A stretch of 64,000 bases of DNA from Thelephora terrestris (Eukaryota; Basidiomycota; Agaricomycetes; Thelephorales; Thelephoraceae): assembly GCA_015956445.1 (NCBI GenBank), contig WIUZ02000002.1, positions 248,001 to 312,000 on the forward strand, given 5' to 3'. The stretch's first letter is position 1, and every line of letters starts with the position of its first letter. A program made the position numbers and the translations under genes. Shown here in pieces: positions 12,016-24,158 of the stretch. The notes under the pieces are model-generated. The model was not told the origin of the DNA and did no database searches. It was given only the letters and a program-made list of their open reading frames with translations.

Positions 12016-13087
12016 AGCTTCAATTTGCTTTCTGGACACCCCCTTCTATGACATCCTATTTATTGGCCTTATTGTACTTGACACTTCTCCCCCTATGTTA
12101 ATATGCGCGCCCCCCACCCCCATGCACTCCAAGGCTCCAGGAGCTCCATCACCCATCGCGGACCAGACCCATACGCACTCGTCGAGATATCTATTTCTAC
12201 GCCCCAAAAACTCGGCACGTTTTCCATATCGAGTAGCCTCTTTTTAGAGTAGTACCGTGATAGTATTAAACGCGTAATCGACGCGTTTCTTGCATAAGTA
12301 AAGCTCAAGGTGCCTCGAGGCTATGATATTGAGGCTGGACAGGTCTCTCCACCTGCCAACGCAAAGGGATCGCAGATCTACGGAGATAACCGATACAAGC
12401 AGAACCACTGGATCCAAATACTGGGGCACTGCGCAGGATGCTCCGCACTAGCGAGGCTCCTCGATCCTAACGGTAGTCGGGCCGCTAGGTGTGCGACAAA
12501 ATGTTCAGTCGTGTCAGAACACCGGCCCTGGAAGGCGACGGCAAAGCCATGGAAGTGGCAATATGGGGTCCCAGCCCAATTCCTCGTTCACAAGGTGGAC
12601 CACCGTGATAAGTTCTCGGCCACGAGGCTGGTGTCCCTCGAATGTATCAAGATAACTTCATGCCCAAGGTAGAAGATTGCGGTGTTGCGCCCGATTCATT
12701 CCGACAGACCAGCCAGGGGGGGCAAGCGCAATATGCGTGCGCGTGTTCACCCAGTATCGAGGGTGGTCGGCCGAAGTTGGATGGTAATGTGAGGGTGCAG
12801 AGATATACTCCGGGAGCGGTGTATCCGGAGAAGCACCGACCCGCTAGATAAGTGCGATAGCAGTTCATCAAGTTAGACTTGCACGAGATTCGAGTCGGAG
12901 AGACGATTCAGGCATTTGCACACTCTTGGGTAGTCACATCCAAGCTGGAGATGTCTAGACTGTGGATGTAGATGCGCTACCCAAGTTGGCTGCAACTAGC
13001 TGGGTTCGAGGGTAGCCACGTGACGTTACCGTACCTCTTCGTCCTCGCCGTTCCGAATTTTCACTTACCAACTCCGGTTACCCCACT
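12016..13087. other. Intergenic, nothing recognised
   Basis: About 1.07 kb with only short overlapping frames on both strands (the longest about 120 codons at 12310-12672), none with recognisable motifs or a convincing exon pattern. Likely 3' UTR of the preceding gene plus promoter of uL30m. Confidence 0.4.
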
Positions 13088-13438
13088 ATGTCCACCCTCG
13101 CCCGTCAAGCACTTTCCATGACCGCGACACGACGTGGTCTGACGACCGCAGCAACTAATACCCCAGAATCATTAACCCACTACAAAATCACTCTCCGCCG
13201 TTCCGCAATTTCCCTTCCAGAATCGTTTAAGGCTACGCTAGTGTCTTTGGGGATTCACCGAAGGATGCAAACAGTCTACCATCCACACACGCCAGAGTGC
13301 GCTGGGAAGATTCTCAAAGTGAAGGAGTTGGTAGAGGTAGAGAATGTCCCGGTCTCAGCGGTGAGGACAAAAACGGAACAGAGACAGGAAAGGAAAGCAA
13401 TGAGAGGCTACAAGGTTGTCAGGTCTACACTTTCGTAA
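13088..13438 (+). CDS. Mitochondrial large-subunit ribosomal protein uL30m
   Basis: Structural protein of the mitochondrial 54S ribosomal subunit. Seen: a single 116-aa exon. The first about 30 residues are basic, Ser/Thr/Ala-rich and free of acidic residues (MSTLARQALSMTATRRG), a good mitochondrial presequence. The uL30 fold follows with HYKITLRRSAISLPE, a central LGIHRRMQTVYHPHTPE and a C-terminal GKILKVKELVEVENV. The LGI+R motif and the ending are diagnostic for bacterial-type L30. Length fits the family (about 100 aa plus targeting peptide). The start at 13088 is the first ATG and includes the presequence. Confidence 0.88.
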   Translation: MSTLARQALSMTATRRGLTTAATNTPESLTHYKITLRRSAISLPESFKATLVSLGIHRRMQTVYHPHTPECAGKILKVKELVEVENVPVSAVRTKTEQRQERKAMRGYKVVRSTLS

Positions 13439-14012
13439 TGCGTATTCCTGGGCGGTGCGGGGTTCATTCTCGCGAGGAACGTTTTTTTGTGTGGTGAGCG
13501 GTTCTCACCAGTGGCCAGCGTCTTTGTACTGGAAATCTGATTCCACGTCTGTGTAGGATGGACTTATGTTAGCTCGCTTTACTTTTGTTCAATGCTATTC
13601 GCGTTCCTACCTTGCACGCTTATCATTCATGCCCGGGCCAGGTATCCTTCGGTCAAGGAGACCGGGGGTTTGCTAGAGCGGTACATGCTTTGGGGTCGCT
13701 GAAGGGTGTTGTGAGTTTGTTCCATTCACCGCAAGGCCCTTGTGTGCTAGGCTTTGATCTAGACCAATCTAAGACGACCGAACGTGTGGCCGACGCACGA
13801 TCCGGGGATCCCACTTCGAGGTGATGTTGGAGAGAACAAATGAGAGCCCTCCGTTACAATCCTGTCACGGCGCCAGCAGATCTCTATTATCTGAGGTAGC
13901 GAAGAGACTCCCTCGAATCCAACGCGGTCGAGGGGGGAGCAACGGATTTCGGATCAAGATCCGGAGGTGATTTCACCCTCAACATTTCGATATTCCAATC
14001 TTGTGCTGGTGA
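13439..14012. other. Intergenic, nothing recognised
   Basis: About 570 bases between uL30m and the FKBP promoter. Only short unsupported frames; no RNA gene or repeat identified. Confidence 0.35.
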
Positions 14013-14020
14013 TATATAAG
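14013..14020 (+). promoter_or_regulatory. TATA box of the FKBP12 gene
   Basis: TATATAAG about 108 bases before the FKBP ATG, followed by a pyrimidine-rich stretch typical of fungal core promoters of highly expressed genes. Confidence 0.45.
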
Positions 14021-14127
14021 AGGCTCAGAATCCATCCGTTCGTCTTCCCTCCAGGCTTGAACTTCTCACCACATCCCCCCGTCTCTGCCTTTTACTCTCT
14101 AACTTCTCATTGCCTTATTTTTCCGCT

Positions 14128-14772
14128 ATGGTTCGTCTACGGCCAAAGAGTCGCGAGGTGCCCTCGGTTTTGATCTTTGTCTTCACCTCTCGCTAGGGTG
14201 TTACTATCGTACGCATTTCTCCTGGCGATGGCAAGACCTTCCCCCAGAAGGGAGGCGAGTTCAGGCTCTCTTGATAAGTCTCAGCGTCTCCTGATCCTTT
14301 CCTAGACACCGTCGAGATCCATTACGTCGGGACCTTAGATGATGGCAGGGTTTTCGATTCAAGCAGGCGACGGTAGCCGTCACGCCTCCTTTGGATTGCT
14401 CACCCTTATTCTGATTACAATACACAGCGCCTCGGCATTCAAGACCGAAATAGGCGTCGGCAAAGTGATCAGAGGGTGGGACGAAGGCGAGTTGTTATCG
14501 ATCGGGTTTATCAGCTCGTTGTGCAACAGCCAGCTCTTACACCGTGTGTCACATGTATGCAGGTGTCCCACAGCTGTCGCAGGGTGAAAAGGCCAATCTG
14601 GTCGTTACCTCCGATTATGTGAGTCTACCTCGCGTGCGCGCCGCAGGAGGCTGATCTATATTTCCTGGAACAGGCATACGGTACTCGCGGATTCCCGCCG
14701 CACATCCCAGCCAACGCCACTCTCACGTTCGAGGTCGAGCTGCTCAAGATCACACCCAAATCACGCGGTTAA
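14128..14772 (+). CDS. FKBP12-type peptidyl-prolyl isomerase
   Basis: Cytosolic proline isomerase that binds FK506 and rapamycin. Splicing gives 113 aa, the usual FKBP12 size, from exons 14128-14130, 14197-14254, 14306-14372, 14428-14486, 14563-14618 and 14674-14772. The first coding exon is just the ATG. Seen: [74 protein letters not shown], then [16 protein letters not shown]. The pocket residues known in the family (Tyr of HYVG, the FD of VFDS, VI and Trp of VIRGW, Tyr of DYAYG, Phe of TFEVE) are all present. Two introns (14255-14305 and 14487-14562) must start GCGAGT, since no GT nearby keeps the conserved frame. Confidence 0.9.
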
Positions 14773-15892
14773 TTGTTGATGGAAGCATTTGCGCCTTTTC
14801 CAGTCCGTTTATCTGCACGCTGCACGGATTGGGTTTTCGCTGTATTACATTCCTGTACTGTAGTATGTGATTCCGCCATGGTCACACGTTCAAACGACCC
14901 TTGTCATGTTCGAACCCTCTTTCTGACGGTGGGCATTGGGCTCCTCGATTCTCCATCGAGAAGCCGGCGTGGACTTCCCCAAGGAAGGTGATGAAAAGAT
15001 AACACAGCGGATGCCGAGGTCTCCAGACGCGGGCAGGGGAGGCAGTTTCAAATGGAGACAACCTCCGGTCAATCTCGTCAAGATAAAGCGTCCCATCTAT
15101 CGGGTACTTGAGGCCTTCAGGGACGGTCGAGACTGGATTATACTCTAATCTGCATACGATGATCTTGAGGCCCTGATCTCCCCACCCATGTTCTGAATAA
15201 GAAGACTGAATATAAATACCTACCCCATATCAGGATGGGGCGACGCTAAAGTTGTGGGCAATGCCGTTGTGGCATCTCACCTTCCTTCGGAATATCTCTT
15301 TGGCGGAGCACCGACTCATGGCACACAACGCGGCAGGTTATCTGATGCGGATATTTGAAAAGTGAAAAAAAATGGGGGATATATCAGAACACGAGCACGA
15401 GTCCTGGTCATCGACCATCCCAACGCATGGTCGCTTAGTCGGGATATGCAAATGACCCACAGAGTTCTGATCTCGTGTGGGTATTTGTCCTTCCCCGGGG
15501 ATATTTTGCTGCAGGAGGAGGATGCAGGGTATGTTCAAGTCAACGATCGTCGTCTGTCTTGGCCCTTGTCACGGCAACTCCGAAGGCCACGGCAAATACC
15601 GAATCTGCCGGCCGGACGGTGAGCTCTGGAGATGTAACCCTCAGGATGGTCTACTGAATCCGTCCATCCGGGCCTCCATCTACAATATCCTTTTTTTTCT
15701 TTTTCGTCAGTGTCCCACCCTTCGTCACACCGAGCAAGTTGTCACTTAATGTCCGCATCTGATACGTCAGGATCTCGCCTGAAAAATCCAACAATATCCG
15801 CTGGCTCGTTAGACTTCCCGCGGTCGCTTCCTACGCATCCAGCCACTCTGGTGTCTGAGCCCTCCAAATAGTACCCTTCATTTGGAGGATCT
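14773..15892. other. Intergenic, nothing recognised
   Basis: About 1.1 kb upstream of the arrestin-like gene. Frames up to about 90 codons on both strands, none with known motifs or paired splice sites I trust. Probably long regulatory or UTR sequence. Confidence 0.35.
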
Positions 15893-18800
15893 ATGGCGTC
15901 ATCCAGCAGGCCAGAACCTATGAACGCCTCTCCGCATCATCCAAAGGTCAGGGTCACATGCACGTTATCCGACCCTCTTTACGTTGCAGGAGGCTTCATT
16001 GCCGGAAAAATGGAGGTTGAGTGCAAGACAGACAAGGGGCTTGGCCTTGGTCTCATCATGGCTGAACTCTCTGCTGTTGAAGGTTTGTACTATCACCAAT
16101 CCGCGCGTCTCCATTCCCTTACGCTGATCTCCCCCCTTCCCGATTTTGTCGACCCGGTTTCCGTTCATCCGTCGTTGGATATCCCGCCAGAGTTGACCTC
16201 GAGGGATCACTCCGCAACTTCCACGTTCTATCACACTCGAAGGTTGTTTCAGGGTCCAGGACTTCCACCATCCAATTCCGTTCATGCACATCCCCCGCCA
16301 GGAGCCCCCCCACTCCCAACCAACTGCTACTATGCCAGAAAGGGAATGACGACATTTCTGTTTAGATTCCCTGTACCCCCATCATGTCCTTCCTCGATCA
16401 ATTTTGGTTCCGGCCTTGCTACTATCAAATATGAAGTCCGTGCTACCGTCGGGGTCGCATACAAGGGAGAGAATAAGCTGGTGTTCGACAAGAAGGATGT
16501 AGACATCGTCGAGACATTCGAGCCAGACTTCTCCCGGGTCGATCCAGAAGCTGTGGTGGTAGGAGAGAGCGGGAAGATTTGGCTGCAAGCAAAGCTGCTA
16601 GGTGGAGTTGTGGTTGCCGGTCAACCTGCTTGTGTCGAACTTACCGTCAGGAACCATTCTTCAAAAAAGGTGAACACGTTTCTTGCCGGCCACTCTACGT
16701 TTGGGTTGATCCATGTTCTAGAACACCAGCCTCAACCTTTCACTTTCCCGGCACCTCCATTTCCCGAACGTCCCACCGTCACAGAAGGCACCATTCCAAA
16801 TATCGGACACCCTTATCACCGTCCCGTTCAGGGGTCCCGACTATGTCATTCACCCAGGTACTGAAGGTGTGGCAAGCCTCGTGTTCGATGCACCCAAGAA
16901 TTCGAGAGGCGTCAAGGGAAGTCAGAGGCCTGGAAATGAGGATTCCACGAAGCAGCTACCCCCACTGTTTGAAGTAAAATGCAATATCACCATCATGATG
17001 TCCATGGGGTTTGGAAGGTCGGTAGTTGTTTCCCACCCGATAGTAGTATCCCTTCTAAGTTTGGAACCCCAGCAAGGACCTTGTGGTCGACATCCCCGTC
17101 ACGATTCTCCACCACAAGGCACTCCCTACCTTGCTTCAGGGGTTGGAGCCCCCCCAGCCCCCGGTACAGTACCAGCCCGTATACGATCCGCCGTATGTGC
17201 CAATGACGCCAATACCGATTATGTACACTGGGCGCACTGGGTCACCATATGATTACGTTCCACCGCAGCCCCTCATGTCCCCCCATCCCGGCCTTCCTTA
17301 TGTGGATCACGGAAACATATGGCTTCCGTATGGCGTTATTCCGCAACAAGTATCCTATTATCCACAACCCACCCAACAATACTACTACCCGCCGCCGCAA
17401 TCTAGTTTGATCCCCCTCTACACTGGAAACGGTATACATCCCATCAGGCCTTCTAGCACGGAGCCTGCGCCATCCCAACCACTCTATTCATTTGATGAAG
17501 TGCCTCTCTATGCACAACAAGTTCAAGAACCCTTGCATTTCTCCGTGACCCCAGAATCGCAACAATACTATGCCGTCGGGGACGTGGAGACCGAGGAAGG
17601 AAAGGGCGAACGTGCGGAGAGGGTGTCTCGCCAGTTGCGCATGTCAATGAGAGCACGGTCGTCCTCTCCTTCTCACCACAGATTCCCAATCTATCCTTCC
17701 TCCGCCCCAGCCCAACATCTGTTTGGGTCCCCACCACCTGATCGACCAATCTCCCCAAACAGTCCTCCGATCACGAGGAAACCTTCGGTTCACCTTACAC
17801 TCCAGAATCTCCCACCACCGCTGGTTCAACAGCACACAGGTGGAAGCGGGGAGTTACACTCTCCCCGACCGGTCCTCTCACCCAAAGCTTCCTTCACGGT
17901 GGACCCACTCACGAACGAGATCAGGGGTACGATCAAGGACGAGATGGTTGAAAACCTCGAGAAGATGGCCGAGGAAGCCATCAGAGAGAACAGCAACATG
18001 TCCGGGTCTGGCGGGCTCAATGCTGATCCTGCGACGGGTAATTCTCCGGGGAACCAACTTCCAGAAATCGAAAAGCCTCTTCCTCTGCCCCCTCCTCCCG
18101 TGGAGGAACCCTCTAGGGTTGATGGGTTATTCCTTTCTTCCCCTCTCGGTTCCGAGGAAGAGGAGCTCACGCCCAAGACTCCCACTTTGACCGCGACTAC
18201 GCCATTCAGGCTGGGGAGATCTATGTACCGCCACTTAAACGCCCTCGATTCCGGTCGCAGCGGAGGCGTAACTTCGGGCCCGAGCGGCCTGGACGCACTT
18301 GAGGCGCGTTTGATCGCCGAGGTCGGGACCAGAAGGCTTGATAAGGACGACGTGAAGCCGGATGTTCGATCGGTATTGGCCATGCCGATCGACATCCCGA
18401 CTCTTCGTGGCCGGACAGCAGGTCAAGTTGGCGGTCATGCGAGGAGCCCAGGAGAGAAGAACGCGAGCGTGAGTACACATGGGATCTTAGAAGACATCAA
18501 CGATTCTGCCATTTCGAGTCTCACCTTGGCTGGGGAGGGTAAATCACCGGTAGCGAACGCGTTGCGATACGAAGAGGCCGGTGGAGGCGGACCAAAAACG
18601 CTGAGAGTGGGGAGGGACGCGACCCATGATCGACTTGATTACTTCGTCGAGGGATCCGTTGAGAAAGTCCAGACGCCCCGAAACAGGGAGAGAGAGAGGA
18701 AGTCGAGTACTGGGAAGAAATCCACCGGCTCTGGGTACAAAGAAGGAGGGAAGGGCGAGGGTAGGAAGAAGAGGAAGGCTGCGGTAGGCCGAGTAGCTGA

Positions 18801-19923
18801 CTGGCTGGGGAAGATTGACCCATATGTTCCTCCGCCCCAAGTCGATACACCTCCTCCAATCAGCCCGCTCCCTGGTGCTGAGCCTCTGCACCCGTCCGAC
18901 GCGATGCTCAGTCCCGTTTTCACACCCGGCTCACCTGAAATCTCAAGCAAGTCTCCACTACCGGAGGCTGAGCCCTCCAAGACACCTGTTTTGAGCCGAA
19001 ATCCCCCAATGGATTGGGAGGAGATGAACGCGGAAGCGGGATGTGAAGTTTCCGCTCCTCCAAACCCTCGTTCCTCAGGTTTCATGCCGATTCACTCCAT
19101 CAAGCTGAGTGAATCACCGAGCCATGGGAAAGAGGACGTCGCCTCGACACCGAAGCCCCCCTCCGTTCAGGTACCTTGGATGCAGAAACTGGAAGCGGCC
19201 AAGTCAAGTTCCACCGATCTGAAATACGTTCCTAGGTTCAGGAAGAACACCATTCCCTCGGATCTAACCGCCAAGTATGACGTCCGGTCTGCAAGAGGCG
19301 GAAGAGGTGGACAAGTCACTGCGGTCGCGGCGATCTGGGCAGCGTCTGAGAAGGATAGCGCTCTCGATTTTCCAACACCAAAACCCTGGACAAGCCCTAA
19401 CGCCCCTGGAAATGCCATCGCCGGTCCCAAATCAACAAAGCCAACGGTTGCGCCGAGACCAGGTGGTCTTAGTGCCACGAAGCCCTCAGCCACCGGCCTC
19501 GCGCTCAGAAAGATCGATGTGGGGAAGGTGAAATCAACACAAAGCGTTTCGGGCTCAGGTGCAGGCCAAGAGGAGGACGGGGAAGAAACTCCGGTCAAAG
19601 GGTCAAACCACACCAGAGCAAGGATGATCAAGAGCAGTTCGGTTCCCGCTGTGATCTCTAGCTCGACGGCGGTTCCCATGATATCTTCCACGGCATCGCT
19701 GGTTAGACCACCTGGGAGCTCGCCTGTTCGCGAACGACCTGGCAAGATCAGTCGTGGACTTGGGACGAGGATCCCGACCATCGAGGAAGACATCGCTTCG
19801 GATTCCACGTCGGTCGGGGTCGGGCGCACGAGAGGAGGGGGCGTTGTGGAATCTCCGTCCAAGACAGAGCTCGCGTTCGGGCAGGCCAGACTACGGGACC
19901 TCATCAAGAAGTATCAAGGTTAA
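15893..19923 (+). CDS. Arrestin-like protein with long disordered C-terminus
   Basis: Alpha-arrestin-type adaptor, a class that usually links membrane cargo or cell-polarity sites to ubiquitin ligases. Seen: an arrestin N-fold start VRVTCTLSDPLYVAGGFIAGK with GLGLIMAELSAVEELTSRDHS across intron 16083-16190, then GMTTFLFRFPVP, TIKYEVRATVGV and the C-fold GKIWLQAKLLGG with VELTVRNHSSKK. Two further introns near 16670-16800 and 17020-17080 lead to GPDYVIHPGTEGVASLVFD, KCNITIMMSMGFG and DLVVDIPVTILHHKALP. From about 17180 on, one exon of roughly 900 codons is rich in Pro, Ser, Tyr and Gln and carries basic patches, apparently disordered, ending KKYQG. The first intron is 108 bases with no stop, so its retention would add 36 residues. 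The layout recalls the cytokinesis-linked arrestin-like proteins of Cryptococcus, but orthology is not established. Confidence 0.82.
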
Positions 19924-21435
19924 CGTTAAACATCCACACGACCAACGCTGCATGCACATCCCCTCACATCCACGCGCATCACAACATACCCCTTCTTCGG
20001 ACCATTCTATTATTTAGCAAGTGACTTATTGCATTTCTTCCACGCGTTTTTACCTGCTTTCAGTTCTTTGGTATGCTGTTGTCGTCATCGTTCGGGTTTC
20101 TTCAGTCTGTCCTCTATCATTCATGATTTTTACATGTATTCTTTCCTCATCCCCAATTCCGTTCGCTCTAGTTACACTGTATTGACGATCCCTCTTGTTC
20201 CTCCCCTCATGACCGATATAACGAAAGTCCCATGATAGCGATGATGTATCCTTATTACCACGTCTAATCTGCATTGTTTACGCATTTGAGTGAAGTTGTG
20301 GCGCAGAAACGTACAAGAAACGGTGCGGCGACAGAGAGGACAACATACGGGATTCGTGGGGGGAAGGATTCGAGGAACGCGATCACACTGTGCTTCCCTG
20401 AGCGTCAGGGACAAGTGTTGGCTCGGTGTATTTGGGATGGCGAGACCCTCGGTTTCCAACTTGCCTTTCGTGCTGGGCCGAACAGAAGGGAGCTTGATAT
20501 ACGTCAGGTTTCCAGATAGGCAGCTCCAAGGGGGTCTACCTCAAAGTTGGTAATGCTCGCACTGAGCGGGGAACTTCGTTCGCATTAATTGGTGAGGATA
20601 TTCGGGTGTCCGGGTCGCCGCTCCCAATCAGCGACAATGACAGTGGTTCCATGCGTGAGAACACTGCTCTGGAGGTCACTTGACTAAGGGGGTAACGGTG
20701 CGACAGCTGCGTTGAGTGGTGAATCAGATCAGTAGCGAGGGCCTTGACGGGCACTTCTCACGCGACTGGGCGTTACGGTTCAATAGATATACTTAACCCC
20801 CACAACAAGCTCGACTGAGAGGAGGCCGATGCAGGGTAAGCTCACCGCGCCGCGGAACGCTGAAACGAGGGGACTTCGTGCATTCCACGCCTTTCGTCGG
20901 GTCAGAGCGGGCGGGCTAAGGCTTGACCGAGCCATGTCAACCCTCACGGGATGGATACTTTGGATGGAAACCCCGCCCCGTTCTCGTCGTCCTGATGGAA
21001 AACTGGTCGGGCGGCGTCGCACAAACGACAACAAGTCTAGAACCACTACAGAATTTTACATAACCTTCCTCAGGGGAAGGATACTACTCCGGCTCCGGCC
21101 GGTCTCCTTCCGTCTGACCTGTGGTTTCTGATTAACCCAAATCTTTTACGTCCGTGGGGCGAGGTGACCGGAATTATCTATCTTTCTGAGCATTTCGTCC
21201 AGCGTTTTTGGGACTCTGGAGAATTTACTGCGGGCACCGTGAGGAAATGATCACAGAGTGAGTAGTTTCGGCTGTGGGCCGGCCCCGTTCCGTCCGAAGT
21301 CGGACAGTGGCAGTGTGCTGTCCGACAACAGTTCCGAGAACCTGCATATCAACGCACCACCCCGCCACCACGCGCAGTGGACGTGTCCTATCTCATCTAG
21401 CTCGACCTCGCTCTTCCTTCGACTTCAACATCGAC
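19924..21435. other. Intergenic, nothing recognised
   Basis: About 1.5 kb between the arrestin-like gene and the TPR gene. The first 300 bases are pyrimidine-rich, as in a 3' UTR. Short frames follow (up to about 100 codons at 20829-21131) without recognisable motifs. Confidence 0.35.
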
Positions 21436-23519
21436 ATGGCTCCTAAGTATTCTCATGTCAAGAAGCGCAGCTCAGCCCTTCCGACGGCGACCTCTTCGAA
21501 AAAGTCGACGACAAAGCAGGACAACAAAAAACCAAGTCCACACACAGACAGAAACATCTCCCAAGCGTTGACAGCAGTGGCCCAACTCGAAAGGGCCATC
21601 TCTAGGATCCTCCTGATTCGCTATGAGCAAGATATGGCTCGATTATTTTCGACACATCTATACTCGGTCGCTTTGTGCCATTTACCGTCACTCGTAATGC
21701 GATGTACCGCCCTAGGAGGCCCAGGATGGATCGCTGTTAACGCTGACGGGGAAGAGATCAAAGAATTCTTCCGTTCTGTAATCGCTATGGACCTTCGGGA
21801 AGCAGGAGAGCGTGTTGCAACCAAGAGCGTTCTCTGGTCTTACACTGCTCTCAGGCAGTTCGTGAGTATCGACTTGCGGTTCTCTGTCGCATTGATACAT
21901 GCTCATTTTTAGGAGCACACGTTCTAGGCTATGTCAAACGATGTGCCGGTATGCCAAAAGAAAGGGTTGCATTCGCTGCGATTGTTGCCACACTTTACGG
22001 CGCTCAAAGCGCACCTGGACTCCTTGGAAGCTATGCCACTCGTTTCATTCGCTAAGCCTCCTCATCTCGGACCCCTAACCGAAGGTTTCTCTGCTCTCGA
22101 AGATGCGTGCAACCTGGCTTTCGGTCCTCCAACCAAAGGAAAGGGTTCTTCCCGCGGCAGCAGGGAGGACCAAGACGAGTGGAGGCTTAAGGTCAAGGTT
22201 GGCTACGAAAGGCTTACGCAGACCCTTTGGCGGGTTGCCCGAGAATTTGACGTCCGTGGCTATGGCTCGATTCTGAGGGAGAAGCTGACCAACAAATGGT
22301 GCGACTGTGGCTGTTCTACCGACCACCTGAGCGAAGTGTGCGAGCGCACAGTTCGGGATGGTGAAGAAACTGCAGGATTGAGAGCTGGCAAGGGACGCGA
22401 ATGGGATGGAAGAGGTAAACCACACCAGTTCCAACTTTTCTGCGCCCGCTCATCCGATCGGATTGTGTGCAGGTGTTGGGGTCTACGGCTGGGAGACTCA
22501 CGAGGAAGAGGACGTCTGGGATGTTGAGCTGGACTTTGCCAGCTTCGATCCCGATTCCCGTGCCTCTGAGACAGACATGACAATCGGGGAACTCATGGCA
22601 TGGAAATACCTCCAAGCCGAGCGAGAAAAGGAGCTGGTCAGTAAATTAATCTATTATTATTTTCTATCCGGGGTGATTATGGATTCAACCTCCATTAGGG
22701 CAACGTTTCGTTTCGTACTGGTGATTATAACTCGGCCATCGAGCATTATCGGCTAGCGCACGAGATCGAACCTGAACTTCCCCGGTACCAACTAAACCTC
22801 GCGGCAGCATTTATCAAATTAAGCGAGTGAGTCCATCGGCAACTTCGGAGCGGAGTAAATGCTTAGATACCGGTTTTGCCGGCTAGTTGGATGTCGACGG
22901 AGCAAGCTTGCAATGCCGCTCTCCTCCAGCACAAGAGTAGCAAGGGCTACTGGAGGCGTGCAAAAGCACGAAAGATGCTTGGCCGGGTGGATGAAGCGAT
23001 CAAGGGTGAGCCCCCCGAGCCACGCCTTTTGGGGTGTATTCTCACCGTCCTACAGATCTACGGGCTTTGATCCGATTACAACCCCATAATACTGAGGCAA
23101 TCTCCGAGTTGACCGCTTTGTTGCCCCCGAATCCTTCGTCCATCTACCCAACAAAGGGTGCTCTGGCTGGGGGTTCCTCATCATCTGCGAACAATGATTA
23201 TCTGGACCTTCCCAAGCCAAGGCCCCCGAAGCCACTTCCTTTTGCAACCACGGACGAAGACAGACGGAAGCTCAAGATATCCAACTTGCCGCTGACGGTC
23301 GACATTCCGTCGAACTTTGAGTTTATGGCGGCAGCTACGGCAGCGATGGGAAAGACTCCTCCGTCAGGCAGAAAAGGGAAACCGAAGCGACGTGGACCAC
23401 GAGGACACAACGACATGCCGGTGGGTCCTGATATGAAGAAGACTTCTGGGAAGGGACAAACGATGTCATTCACGTATCCGAACTGGGAGAGATATCTTGT
23501 CAAGAAGGTTTCGGATTAG
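21436..23519 (+). CDS. TPR-repeat protein
   Basis: Probable protein-interaction factor; exact role unknown. The chosen start MAPKYSHVKKRSSA begins a basic Ser/Thr/Lys-rich leader. A helical region (about 21540-22620) follows, with WIAVNADGEEIKEFF, a Cys-rich WCDCGC near 22297-22315 and YGWETHEEEDVWDVELD. After an intron the TPR core reads FRTGDYNSAIEHYRLAHEIEP (22710-22770; key GDYxxAIxxY), LNLAAAFIKLSDW and KGYWRRAKARKMLGRVDEAIK, then LRALIRLQPHN. The C-terminus is Pro/Lys-rich and ends TMSFTYPNWERYLVKKVSD. At least five introns; some edges unsure near 21870-21930 and 22415-22475. The TPR followed by a short conserved-looking tail suggests a chaperone- or complex-assembly role, which is inference. 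Confidence 0.7.
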
Positions 23520-24082
23520 CCTCTGGCTCAAATAGGGGAATAGGGGACTAGCGTTATTGATTGATGGCTGTTCATTGAAGACGATTGTCATTCCCGCTCC
23601 CGCTTTTTTCAGAAATCAAGTGCGTCTAACGGCTCCTTATTCTGTGTGTAGGGTTCCCTGTACGTTCTCCATATCTTTAGCATATGTGTACGGTACGGGA
23701 AGCCGGTTGAACTTATTTTTTTATTTTGGCTTTTACATCCACGGGTTGGAAGGAGACCGGACTGCAAGCGAATGCGGTGAATTTTCTAGTAAACGTTCGG
23801 CTAGACGGCCAGCTCGTTTCTCGCCCCTGTTGAATGGAGACCACGCGATGGGGGTAGCGTGAGGTAAACGAATCCGTCTGTTGGAACGAGCGGGATGACC
23901 GTACCTTGGTTACAAAACCAGGTAAGCGATTCTAGATATTTCCAATCGAATATCTAAACCACTTCCGTATCATCTTTTCTTACGACATTTGCTAAACGTC
24001 CCTCCGCCCTTTTTTTCCAATTCGGCTGTTTGACAGGAAAACGGATAGATGCTCTCCAGGCTCCGTGAGTTGTGACTGATTG
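23520..24082. other. Intergenic, nothing recognised
   Basis: About 560 bases containing the presumed 3' UTR of the TPR gene and promoter of the FAD monooxygenase. No coding or RNA signal found. Confidence 0.35.
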
Positions 24083-24091
24083 CTATATATT
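24083..24091 (+). promoter_or_regulatory. TATA box of the FAD monooxygenase gene
   Basis: CTATATATT about 70 bases upstream of the ATG, followed by a CT-rich leader, a common basidiomycete promoter arrangement. Confidence 0.45.
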
Positions 24092-24158
24092 CACACTCTC
24101 CGTTGCTACCTTCTCTTCACGCTCTCTTTTTCACCTCTCCGTCTCTACATTCTCGAAC

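Noticed and set aside
19167-19907. Minus-strand open frame of 246 codons
   Set aside because: Shadow of the long arrestin-like exon; composition mirrors the sense codons and no domain is seen.
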